Part shown: in pieces, positions 1 to 5,803 of the stretch
How positions within the stretch are numbered: position 1 is the stretch's first letter
Layout of the letters: each line of letters opens with the position of its first letter
Origin: CAG-791 sp003447895
Lineage (GTDB): Bacteria > Bacillota > Clostridia > Lachnospirales > Lachnospiraceae
DNA: 17,363 nt
Reading direction: 5' to 3'
Assembly: GCA_946620035.1 (NCBI GenBank)
Contig: CAMOMX010000042.1
Location: forward strand, 1 to 17,363
Translations under genes and position numbers: made by a program
The notes under the pieces: generated by a model
Seen by the model: only the letters and a program-made list of their open reading frames with translations
What the model was told of the DNA's origin: nothing
Databases searched by the model: none

Positions 1-68
1 TTGGTGAGCCAGCCGTCACGGATCGCAAATGATTCGTGTCCTTTTATCTTATAAGAAATATTACCCAT
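1..68 (-). CDS. DUF4007 family protein, N-terminal 22 codons only (cut by window edge)
   Basis: The first 22 codons read MGNISYKIKGHESFAIRDGW followed by LT. The G-H-E-x-F-x-x-R-x-G-W-L pattern is what I recognise as the N-terminal signature of DUF4007 proteins. The ATG at 68 follows a good ribosome site (GAGG, 5 nt upstream) and lies 7 bp past the stop of the PAPS-reductase-like gene, so the two are almost certainly one operon. From memory, DUF4007 proteins are neighbours of PAPS-reductase-like enzymes in defence islands, and SspB of the single-strand DNA phosphorothioation system belongs to this group. The assignment rests on a short stretch plus context, because the rest of the protein is outside the window. 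Confidence 0.6.
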   Translation of the reverse strand, partial: MGNISYKIKGHESFAIRDGWLT

Positions 69-75
69 ATTTTCC

Positions 76-1788
76 TCACTGCCGCTTTATACACATGGCT
101 TTGCGGATGTAACAGCCACCGTCATAATGTGTGATGCAGTGCCCGCATCTCACGCATTTGTCGTCTTTAATCTTGTATGATACAAGTCCCTGCCTGTTTG
201 TGACGATCTCGATCGCGCCAAACCTGCACGCACTCTCACATCCCAGGCACCCCATACACATCTGGTATTTGGTGATCTGGTTCTTGATCTTGTCTTCAAC
301 AGCCTTAACACTGTTACTGTGCCCTGCCTTTTTATTCAGGACGCTGACCTTTAATGTCTTAGTTCCGATCTTCCCCTGGAGTTTTAAAAGTAGTCCTCCG
401 TCGGGTTCTGTTACAAATACTTCGCCAAGGCGTTCATTGCCGAGAGCCTTATTGATACTCCCGAATGGCTTGAAGAGTTCAAACAGTTCTTCCGTGATCG
501 GTCTCTGGAGTTCAAAGTTGAGTGTATTCTCCTGAAGAGCACACGGTTCAAATGTCAGTACTGAAGTATGCGCATATTCAACGCCAGCTCCGCCCTGTCT
601 TGCCTTCCATTTCCCATCGTTGACATAAACTTCCGGGTCGGGCTTCCCTATCTTTTCTGCGAACTCCACCAGGAAAGAATGCCATTTTGCATGCTGCTCG
701 GGCATATATACCTCAGAAAGGAATTCTGACCAGCGGCTGTTGTTAGGACAGCACCAGCATCCTACTCTTGTATATCCGAGACGGTATGCCCTGTTGAAGT
801 CTATGCCGGTCGTCAACAGGTATAACCAAATGTCGAAATCGAACCAGTCTATGATTGGGGAGATTGTTCTCTGCACAGCGATCTTAGGGCTGTCGGAATC
901 CCGGTCATACTTGCTTCTTGAGGCAGATTCACTCCTCCTGATACCGTAAAATGTCAGGATCCGTTTCTTGTTTCTGAACAGCGTCTGTATCTTACGCTGT
1001 ATCGCACCAGTCTTGAATATAGTACAGCACCAGCGCATCACTCTCGAAGGGGGTCCGAGCTGTTCACAGAGTTCAAGAAAATCTTTATCCTTATTCTTTG
1101 ATGTGATGACCGGTGTCTTTTTGTGCTCCTTTTTGAACCTTGCCACGTACTCCGCTGATTCCGGGAATTCCAGTGTAGTATCCCCGTATATGTGAAGGAC
1201 CAGCTGGGTGCCAAGCGCTCTCATTACAAGATCTGAGACCACTGTACTGTCTTTACCGCCGCTGAACGATACGAACATTTCCGTAAGATCTGCATCCCTT
1301 GCCGCTGTCCGGATATATTCCATTGCCTCAGAAGATATGTAATCATATCTCTTCCGGTTTGCGATCAGGAACTTTCCGATGTACTTTTCAAACGAGTCAT
1401 ACGTATTATCACAGCATAGTTCGTCGTATCTCTTTTTGATTTTTACCGCATCCATTCCGTTTGTCTGTGACACTCTGAACTTGATCGGTTTGCCATCAGC
1501 ATAATAATGGTTTCCGGATGTGTTCCAAACAGACGCTTCTTTGTATAAAAATGGTTTGTCGAGCAGGATCTCCAACAGCAGTCTCTCTTCCGGAAATACA
1601 GGCCGTATATCAGATCCAATCCGGCGGGCTTGTTTTCCGCAGAGAGGGCAGACGTCGTCAAACAGCGGAATCTTACAGTCATCGCACCAGTACACGGTAC
1701 TTTCTATAAGTTCGGTCCGTTCACCGCATACCGGACAAATAGAAGTATCTGTATTAATTTTACATTTACCGCAATAGTATCTTATCAT
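76..1788 (-). CDS. PAPS reductase-like ATP pyrophosphatase with N-terminal zinc ribbons and C-terminal ferredoxin domain (SspD/DndC-like candidate)
   Basis: The 570-aa protein has four parts. (1) Two CxxC zinc-ribbon pairs lie at residues 6/9/18/21 and 35/38/47/50. (2) The catalytic PP-loop SFSGGKDSTV, near residue 174, adenylates substrate in the PAPS reductase/DndC superfamily. (3) Cysteine motifs WCC (about 254) and CWCC (about 345) are typical of members that bind an Fe-S cluster next to the PP-loop. (4) A C-terminal ferredoxin-like region (about 510-565) carries CMGCLGC and CVRCGHC. Role by family: ATP-dependent sulfur chemistry. With a DUF4007 gene 7 bp downstream, sulfur insertion into DNA (Ssp/Dnd-type phosphorothioation) is the best inference, while plain assimilatory sulfate reduction is unlikely given the fused Fe-S and zinc domains. 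The ATG at 1788 is only five codons before the first zinc cysteine, which fixes the start, although its ribosome site (AAGGA directly abutting, AAGAG further up) is weak. The DNA is more AT-rich than the chromosome to the right. Confidence 0.85.
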   Translation of the reverse strand: MIRYYCGKCKINTDTSICPVCGERTELIESTVYWCDDCKIPLFDDVCPLCGKQARRIGSDIRPVFPEERLLLEILLDKPFLYKEASVWNTSGNHYYADGKPIKFRVSQTNGMDAVKIKKRYDELCCDNTYDSFEKYIGKFLIANRKRYDYISSEAMEYIRTAARDADLTEMFVSFSGGKDSTVVSDLVMRALGTQLVLHIYGDTTLEFPESAEYVARFKKEHKKTPVITSKNKDKDFLELCEQLGPPSRVMRWCCTIFKTGAIQRKIQTLFRNKKRILTFYGIRRSESASRSKYDRDSDSPKIAVQRTISPIIDWFDFDIWLYLLTTGIDFNRAYRLGYTRVGCWCCPNNSRWSEFLSEVYMPEQHAKWHSFLVEFAEKIGKPDPEVYVNDGKWKARQGGAGVEYAHTSVLTFEPCALQENTLNFELQRPITEELFELFKPFGSINKALGNERLGEVFVTEPDGGLLLKLQGKIGTKTLKVSVLNKKAGHSNSVKAVEDKIKNQITKYQMCMGCLGCESACRFGAIEIVTNRQGLVSYKIKDDKCVRCGHCITHYDGGCYIRKAMCIKRQ

Positions 1789-1821
1789 TCCTTATTCTCT
1801 TAATTATTACCGCAATCCTGA

Positions 1822-1851
1822 TTTATACTTTACCGCCACAGTTTTATCCAA
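1822..1851 (-). promoter_or_regulatory. Possible promoter of the PAPS reductase-like/DUF4007 operon
   Basis: On the minus strand, TTGGAT (1846-1851) and TATAAA (1822-1827) are separated by 18 bp and lie 34 bp upstream of the ATG at 1788. The match is moderate and was found by eye. The pair sits in the AT-rich gap after the XRE gene. Confidence 0.3.
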
Positions 1852-1929
1852 ACAACAATAATGTGGCATGGGCAGAGCAGTTGGTCCTTTTTTTAGCCAG
1901 AAAGTCTTTCTGCATATTGTTTTTCGTCT

Positions 1930-1962
1930 GTTCCCTAACTCCGTTCCCTAACGTTCCCTAAC
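1930..1962. repeat. Three copies of GTTCCCTAAC between regulator and PAPS reductase-like gene
   Basis: Perfect 10-bp copies lie at 1930-1939, 1943-1952 and 1953-1962, the last two directly abutting. Each copy begins GTT and ends AAC, so it has short dyad symmetry. They lie about 80 bp upstream of the candidate promoter at 1822-1851 and 34 bp beyond the stop of the XRE gene. They could be binding sites for a regulator of the operon or simple slippage repeats. Confidence 0.6.
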
Positions 1963-1995
1963 ATCGCCCCGAACCCGAACCGGTCCCGTACCAGA

Positions 1996-2217
1996 TTATG
2001 TACTTCTATTGACCCATTCATTCTCGAGTCCATCAAAGGGAATACTATGATCTACACAGAATTCTTTCAGTCTCCTCATAGCTGTTAGGTTTGGCTTCCC
2101 TTTTCCGTTTTCCCATCTGTTTACAGTGGAAAAGGACACTCCTATCTCTTTTGCAAAAGCAGTTTGTGAAAGAAAGGACTTCATGCGTATCTTTTTGATT
2201 TCTTCTGAAAAGTACAT
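1996..2217 (-). CDS. XRE/Cro-family helix-turn-helix regulator, small
   Basis: The 73-aa protein is almost entirely one HTH_3 domain. Residues about 8-60 read as LSQTAFAKEIGVSFSTVNRW then ENGKGKPN, the classic Cro/C1 helix-turn-helix with the SxxTVNRWExGxxxP recognition segment. The ATG at 2217 has a strong AGGAG site 7 nt upstream. There is no effector or dimerisation domain beyond the final short helix. It lies upstream of, and in the same direction as, the PAPS reductase-like gene with a 207-bp gap, so it may control that operon. Its promoter region carries a 9-bp repeat, which suggests autoregulation. Small XRE proteins of this sort are common in defence islands and mobile elements. DNA binding is confident, but the target is inferred. 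Confidence 0.88.
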   Translation of the reverse strand: MYFSEEIKKIRMKSFLSQTAFAKEIGVSFSTVNRWENGKGKPNLTAMRRLKEFCVDHSIPFDGLENEWVNRST

Positions 2218-2226
2218 TTTAAACTC

Positions 2227-2261
2227 CTAATATAGATTTCAGTAGTATAGCTCTAATATAG
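2227..2261. promoter_or_regulatory. Two operator-like 9-bp repeats at the XRE gene start
   Basis: CTAATATAG occurs at 2227-2235 and 2253-2261, 26 bp apart (about 2.5 helical turns). Each copy has CTA/TAG dyad ends. One overlaps the predicted transcription start and the other abuts the ribosome site. Placement and symmetry suit autorepression by the encoded XRE protein, which is inference. Confidence 0.4.
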
Positions 2262-2265
2262 CGTT

Positions 2266-2293
2266 ATTATATCATTAATATCTTATTAATCAA
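2266..2293 (-). promoter_or_regulatory. Promoter of the XRE regulator gene
   Basis: On the minus strand, TTGATT (2288-2293), a 16-bp spacer and a perfect TATAAT (2266-2271) preceded by TGA give an extended -10. The predicted transcription start is near 2259, about 42 nt upstream of the ATG. This is the best sigma-A promoter match I see in the window. Confidence 0.6.
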
Positions 2294-2445
2294 CACTTCA
2301 TCGAATATACGTTCGCAAAGCATATATAAAAAGCATTTATAAAATCAGACAACTATATCATTTATATGTAAGAAAAAGGTTGAGAAAAATCTGCCATTAC
2401 AGGCTGTTTTATATGGTTAGAAACTGTTTTTATGCTGCATTATAA

Positions 2446-2481
2446 AAACCACTCCCGTAGGGACGATTGAGGGAGTGGTTT
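2446..2481. terminator. Bidirectional-looking rho-independent terminator
   Basis: AAACCACTCCC (2446-2456) pairs perfectly with GGGAGTGGTTT (2471-2481) around a 14-nt loop. On the plus strand a T-rich run follows (to about 2499). On the minus strand the A-rich flank gives TTTTTATA. It would insulate the XRE promoter from transcription entering from comM. Confidence 0.75.
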
Positions 2482-2524
2482 GTTCTATTTTATTTTTTTG
2501 ATGTACTCAGCGTGCTGAAAGAAT

Positions 2525-2548
2525 CCCGCCGGGAAAGATCCCGACGGG
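2525..2548 (+). terminator. Hairpin terminator, plus-strand orientation
   Basis: CCCGCCGGGA (2525-2534) pairs with TCCCGACGGG (2539-2548) with one mismatch and a 4-nt AAGA loop, followed by CTTTAGTTTTTG. The T-rich side faces plus, yet no plus-strand gene ends nearby. It may be left over from a lost gene or may block transcription crossing the element boundary. Confidence 0.55.
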
Positions 2549-2619
2549 CTTTAGTTTTTGATTCGTTCGTAAAAATTCCTGCGCAACCTGTTTGGTAATC
2601 CATCTGGTGACAGTTTTTT

Positions 2620-2831
2620 AAATAGTACCAATTTAATTCTCAAATAGTACCTGTTTAAATCTCAAATGGTACCTGTTTAAATCTCAAATAGAACCTGTTT
2701 AAATCACAAATAGAACCAAATTAAACTGCAAATAGAACCAAATTAAACTGCAAATAGAACCAGTATAAACTCAAATAGAACCTAATCAACGGAAAAAAGG
2801 GCTCAAATAGAACCTAATCAAAAATAGAACC
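2620..2831. repeat. Array of ten AAATAG(A/T)ACC repeats with 22-bp period at the element boundary
   Basis: The core starts at 2620, 2642, 2664, 2686, 2708, 2730, 2752, 2773, 2804 and 2822. The first seven are exactly 22 bp apart, then 21, 31 and 18. The third copy is AAATGGTACC. Early copies have GTACC and later ones GAACC, and the 12-bp linkers also drift from CTGTTTAAATCT-like to CAAATTAAACTG-like to CTAATCAA. A two-helical-turn period directly at the truncated end of comM is what transposase-binding sites at a transposon end look like: Tn7-type ends have several 22-bp TnsB sites, and IS21-type ends also have repeated sites. Plasmid-type iterons are an alternative. Confidence 0.9.
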
Positions 2832-2848
2832 TAATCAAAAGTCAAAAC

Positions 2849-4012
2849 TCATTTTTGATAGTTTCGGACCTCATAGGGACTGCAGCGGCACTTATTCATG
2901 TCCGGGAAGAACCCACAGGGGCATGGATTCGCCGCCGCCACAAGAAGCGTCCGGGCCGGGTACCGGTAGGTCCCGCCCAGCCTGCGGATCATGATTTCGT
3001 GCTCCTCCAGGGGCTGCCGGAGCTGATTTAAAACCTCCTTGGCAAATTCCGGCGTCTCATCCAGGAACAGAACGCCCAGATGGGCCTGCGAGATCAGCCC
3101 CGGCGTCGGGATCCTGCCTCCGCCGATCAGCGCCGCCTTGGTCACCGAGTGATGCGGCGCAATAAACGGCCTCTCCGTGATGAGCGGCCGGTCCTTCGGG
3201 AGGAGCCCGGAGACGCTGTAGATTCTCGTGATCTCCAATGCCTCCTCCGCGGTGAGCGGCATCATGATTCCCGGAAGGCATTTCGCAAGCATACTCTTCC
3301 CGGTGCCCGGAGGCCCCACCATCAAAACATTGTGGAATCCGGCGGCTGCGATCTCCAGCACTTTTTTGGCCTGTTTCTGGCCGTGGACTGAGGAGAGGTC
3401 GGGGTATTTGCGGTTCTGTGTTAAATCAGCTGTGCTGTCCCTTCTCAGGATCTCCTCCGCGTCGATCGACGCCGGCTCCCAGTACAGGTCCCGCTCCTCT
3501 TCGCTCAGCCTCAAATACTCCACGACCTCGGCGAGATTGTAGACGCCGATCACCTTAATCCCGTGGACCAGGGCGCCCTCCCCCACATTGTCATAAGGGA
3601 TAATGCAGGCATCGATCCCCCGGTCCCGCGCCTCCATCACTATTGACAGGATCCCTTTCACAGGGCGGATCTCGCCATTGAGGCCCACCTCCCCCGCGAC
3701 CAGAATATTCTCCGCGTCGCACGCCCTGATATACCCAAGACAGACAAGGAGACCCACGCACACAGGAAGGTCAATGACAATGCCCCGCTTCGGAATCTCC
3801 GCCGGCGACAGGTTCACCGTGATCCGCTGCGGCGGCAGGTGAATCCCCAGATTCTTGAGCGCCACCCTGACCCGCTCGCCCGCTTCGCGCACTTCCCCGC
3901 TCATAAATCCCACCATATTAAAAGAAGGCAGACCGTCCGAAATATCCGTCTCCACCTGCATCAGATAACTGTCGATTCCGTGAACGGCGCCCGTGGTGAT
4001 CGTGCTGTACAT
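2849..4012 (-). CDS. comM: ComM/YifB Mg-chelatase-like AAA+ ATPase, truncated at the C-terminus by insertion
   Basis: The 387-aa product has the N-terminal ChlI-like/Lon-protease-like domain (about 1-170, with NMVGF and NLSPAEIPKRG) and then the Mg-chelatase AAA+ core. The Walker A motif GPPGTGKS is near residue 233 and Walker B LFLDETPEF near 313, where the family usually has LFLDELPEF. The cysteine segment NPCPCGFFPD...CRCSP follows. Normal family members are about 500-515 aa and continue past this point with YQxRISGPLLDRID. Here the reading frame hits TGA after YQK, so the sensor-2/C-terminal part is gone. ComM is a helicase promoting branch migration during natural transformation in Gram-negatives; the role of YifB in Firmicutes is less clear. 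The start ATG at 4012 has GGGAGGGAG about 8 nt upstream. The fragment is probably non-functional, and its missing end should lie beyond the other side of the insertion. Confidence 0.9.
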   Translation of the reverse strand: MYSTITTGAVHGIDSYLMQVETDISDGLPSFNMVGFMSGEVREAGERVRVALKNLGIHLPPQRITVNLSPAEIPKRGIVIDLPVCVGLLVCLGYIRACDAENILVAGEVGLNGEIRPVKGILSIVMEARDRGIDACIIPYDNVGEGALVHGIKVIGVYNLAEVVEYLRLSEEERDLYWEPASIDAEEILRRDSTADLTQNRKYPDLSSVHGQKQAKKVLEIAAAGFHNVLMVGPPGTGKSMLAKCLPGIMMPLTAEEALEITRIYSVSGLLPKDRPLITERPFIAPHHSVTKAALIGGGRIPTPGLISQAHLGVLFLDETPEFAKEVLNQLRQPLEEHEIMIRRLGGTYRYPARTLLVAAANPCPCGFFPDMNKCRCSPYEVRNYQK

Positions 4013-4426
4013 AATAAATGCTCCCTCCCGGTGTCAAAATATAGTTCAATAGCTCGTTGTGAATATCCGCTTGGAGAATTACTTCCGGAACTCGGAAAGA
4101 AAATAAGAAGGATGGGGAAAGAATATCCCCGATGAGAAAATTGTAGGGAAGGCATCTTCCTTCCGCAACTACTGAAACTTGATTTTTTACGGAAATGCAG
4201 AGTTTGGTCGGTTTTATGATGACTTTTTGTCGATTTATGGGCTGTATCTGTGATTTTCAGAGGAAATGGAAGCTGCCCCTCAGCGGAATTTCCACTGAAG
4301 GGCAGTGTAAAGAATTTAAAGAACAGTATTTTGGCGCTGTGGGGCGCTGCGCCTGCGCTGATCTGATATCACTTCGCAATTACAGAAGATAATCCGCCAT
4401 CACATAATTGGCGGCGTCCATGCTAA
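4013..4426. other. Intergenic region between hemW and comM with hairpins, no convincing gene
   Basis: It holds the duplicated hemW tail (4378-4423), a long hairpin (4273-4305), and two shorter dyads: GGAAGG/CCTTCC at 4147-4164, followed on the minus strand by a weak TTTT tract, and GGGGA/TCCCC at 4114-4130. The 4147-4164 hairpin could terminate hemW transcription. A plus-strand open frame (4195-4392) has no recognisable features, and its 3' part is antisense to the duplicated hemW tail. Confidence 0.55.
4273..4305. other. Long imperfect hairpin downstream of hemW
   Basis: CTGCCCCTCAGCGG pairs with CCACTGAAGGGCAG with two C-A mismatches around an AATTT loop. No T-tract follows on either strand, so it may be a 3'-end stabilising or weak terminator hairpin for hemW rather than a classical terminator. 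Confidence 0.5.
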
Positions 4427-4470
4427 TTACAGAAGATAATCTGCCATCACATAATTGGCGACGTCCATGC
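4378..4470. repeat. 47-bp-period tandem duplication of the hemW 3' end
   Basis: Copies at 4378-4423 and 4425-4470 are 46 bp each with two differences and 1 bp between. The right copy is the true end of hemW, including its TAA at 4427-4429. The left copy lies past the stop and repeats the same codons and stop out of frame. It looks like a slippage or tandem-duplication event that has since diverged slightly. Confidence 0.9.
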
Positions 4471-5719
4471 CGAATTCTGTGAGTGCGATCCGCCGGTTCG
4501 CGCGCCTGATCACCCCTTGCGCCAGATGCTTCTCCAAAACGGGGCCGTAGCGGTCCTCCGGCTTCTCGCCAAACCGGGCCTCAAACTCATCTTCCGAGAC
4601 ACCATCCGCCATGCGAAGTCCCAGGAACATGAATTCTTCCATCCTGTCCTCGCGCGTCATCACCTGGCGCTCGCAGCACATCTGCGCCGGATCGCACCCT
4701 TCCCTGACTGCACTGCGATAGGCCTCCATATCGGAAGGGTTTCTGAATCTTTCTCCGCAGGGAGAAATCCGGCTGCCCATGTCCGAGGAAGCTCCCAGCC
4801 CCAGTCCAAGGTATTCATGGCCTGTCCAGTAGCCGCAGTTGTGTCTGCACTCGAATCCTTCCCGCGCGTAATTGGAAATCTCATAGCGCCGGTAGCCGTT
4901 TTCCGCAAGAAACTTCTTGGTAAAGTGATACATCTCGCGGTCCTCGTCCTCCGACGGAAGGTCCGGCAGCTTCATGGTCGCAAACGGTGTCCCCTCCTCG
5001 ATGATCAGGCTGTACGCGGAGATGTGCTCCGGCCCCAGCTCCACCGCTTCGCAGAGGGTCTTCTCCCATGTGGCAATTTTTTGACCGGGCAGGGCGGACA
5101 TCAGGTCGATGTTGATGTTGTCAAAGCCTGCCGCCCGCGCCTCGCGAAAGATTTCCCGCGCCTGGTCCGCCGTGTGGATCCTTCCCAAAAGCTTTAGCAC
5201 CCCATCGTCAAAAGACTGCACGCCGATCGACAGTCGATTAATTCCCGCGCGCCGAAATGCGAGCAGTTTCTCCCTGTCCGCCGTGCTGGGATTCATTTCC
5301 ATGCTGGTCTCTGCGCCCTCTTCGATCCGGAAAGATTTCCGAAGCGCCTGCATCACCATGTTCATCTGAACCGGCGTCATCAGGGAAGGCGTTCCGCCGC
5401 CGATGAAGATGGTGTCGATGGGGCGGCCTTGCGCGGGCACCGGGGCGGGGGGGGTGTTGGTTTCTGTGGCTCTATGTGGGATGGAATCATTGAGGTCCGT
5501 GAATCTCAGTTGGGGGAGCTCGTTGAGTTCCGCGGCTCTCAGTTCTATCTCGCGGCAAAGGAGTTTCACATATTCTTCTATTGTTTCTTCTGTTGCAGGA
5601 CCGGACAGAAAATCACAATACCTGCACTTCCTCACACAAAATGGAAAGTGCAGGTACAGGGAAACCGGTCTTCTGCGCATTGTATCTTGCACTGCGCGTT
5701 GTTCCGCCTTTCTGGTCAT
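4427..5719 (-). CDS. hemW: HemW, radical SAM heme chaperone (coproporphyrinogen III oxidase-like)
   Basis: The radical SAM motif CVRKCRYC (Cys 28, 32, 35) follows SLYLHFPF, the standard HemW opening. GGGTPS near residue 108 and NINIDLMSALPGQ are further family signatures, and a HemW C-terminal domain ends near ADYLL. HemW binds heme and an Fe-S cluster and helps insert heme into proteins; it lacks true coproporphyrinogen oxidase activity. Residues about 64-98 form a proline-rich insertion (TNTPPAPVPAQ) before the IDTIFIGGGTPS strand, which family members lack. Its DNA contains a run of Gs near 5448-5455, so this part may be recent or poorly conserved. The start is uncertain. The longest frame begins with GTG at 5770, but 5721-5770 is AT-rich with a perfect GAGATATATCTC palindrome (5733-5744) and reads like a promoter. 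I chose the ATG at 5719; a GTG at 5692 (AAGGCGG upstream) or the ATG at 5680 are also possible. Confidence 0.88.
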   Translation of the reverse strand: MTRKAEQRAVQDTMRRRPVSLYLHFPFCVRKCRYCDFLSGPATEETIEEYVKLLCREIELRAAELNELPQLRFTDLNDSIPHRATETNTPPAPVPAQGRPIDTIFIGGGTPSLMTPVQMNMVMQALRKSFRIEEGAETSMEMNPSTADREKLLAFRRAGINRLSIGVQSFDDGVLKLLGRIHTADQAREIFREARAAGFDNINIDLMSALPGQKIATWEKTLCEAVELGPEHISAYSLIIEEGTPFATMKLPDLPSEDEDREMYHFTKKFLAENGYRRYEISNYAREGFECRHNCGYWTGHEYLGLGLGASSDMGSRISPCGERFRNPSDMEAYRSAVREGCDPAQMCCERQVMTREDRMEEFMFLGLRMADGVSEDEFEARFGEKPEDRYGPVLEKHLAQGVIRRANRRIALTEFGMDVANYVMADYLL

Positions 5720-5732
5720 CTGATATAATAAT

Positions 5733-5744
5733 GAGATATATCTC
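5733..5744. promoter_or_regulatory. 12-bp palindrome upstream of hemW, possible operator
   Basis: GAGATATATCTC is a perfect palindrome in the AT-rich segment just before hemW. On the minus strand it falls inside the spacer of a weak promoter candidate, TGAAAT (5748-5753), 17 bp, TATTAT (5725-5730). If that promoter is used, transcription would start near 5718 and the hemW start would be the GTG at 5692 or the ATG at 5680. Confidence 0.35.
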
Positions 5745-5803
5745 GTAATTTCAGGAATTAAATACGCCACACTATAGGTTATCCGGGCCGTCCGCCAGCC
5801 TTG

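Larger units (their letters stand above)
2218..2619. other. AT-rich intergenic segment between XRE gene and 22-bp repeat array
   Basis: Apart from the XRE promoter and two hairpins described separately, I see no gene here. A minus-strand open stretch at 2507-2611 (34 codons, ending in TGA, no usable start codon) could be a decayed gene end or chance. The first part (about 2262-2450) is strongly AT-rich, consistent with foreign DNA. Confidence 0.6.
1..2856. mobile_element. Inserted mobile element or genomic island (one end visible) carrying a PAPS reductase-like/DUF4007 operon
   Basis: Four observations support insertion. comM loses its last ~120 codons at about 2851. Base composition shifts from GC-rich to AT-rich at the same point. 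An array of short repeats begins right inside the junction. The genes beyond are accessory (XRE, PAPS reductase-like, DUF4007). comM is a known integration target, for example for Tn7-related AbaR-type islands in Acinetobacter. No transposase or integrase lies in the window, so the family is undetermined. The end base is placed by eye: reading the minus strand, the insert would start TGAGTTTTGAC, between about 2851 and 2856. Confidence 0.6.

Noticed and set aside
131..535. 134-codon plus-strand frame opposite the PAPS reductase-like gene
   Set aside because: It is the antisense shadow of the cysteine-motif-bearing minus-strand protein, with no features of its own.
2620..2831. CRISPR array
   Set aside because: The repeat core is only ~10 bp with a 22-bp period and linkers similar to each other; there are no unique 30-40 bp spacers and no cas genes.
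2618..2850. Plasmid-type replication origin with iterons
   Set aside because: The periodic repeats would fit, but no rep gene, DnaA box or plasmid context is visible, and the array abuts a broken chromosomal gene, so a transposon end is the better reading.
4195..4392. 65-codon plus-strand frame
   Set aside because: It is made of the long hairpin and the antisense of the duplicated hemW tail; nothing protein-like.
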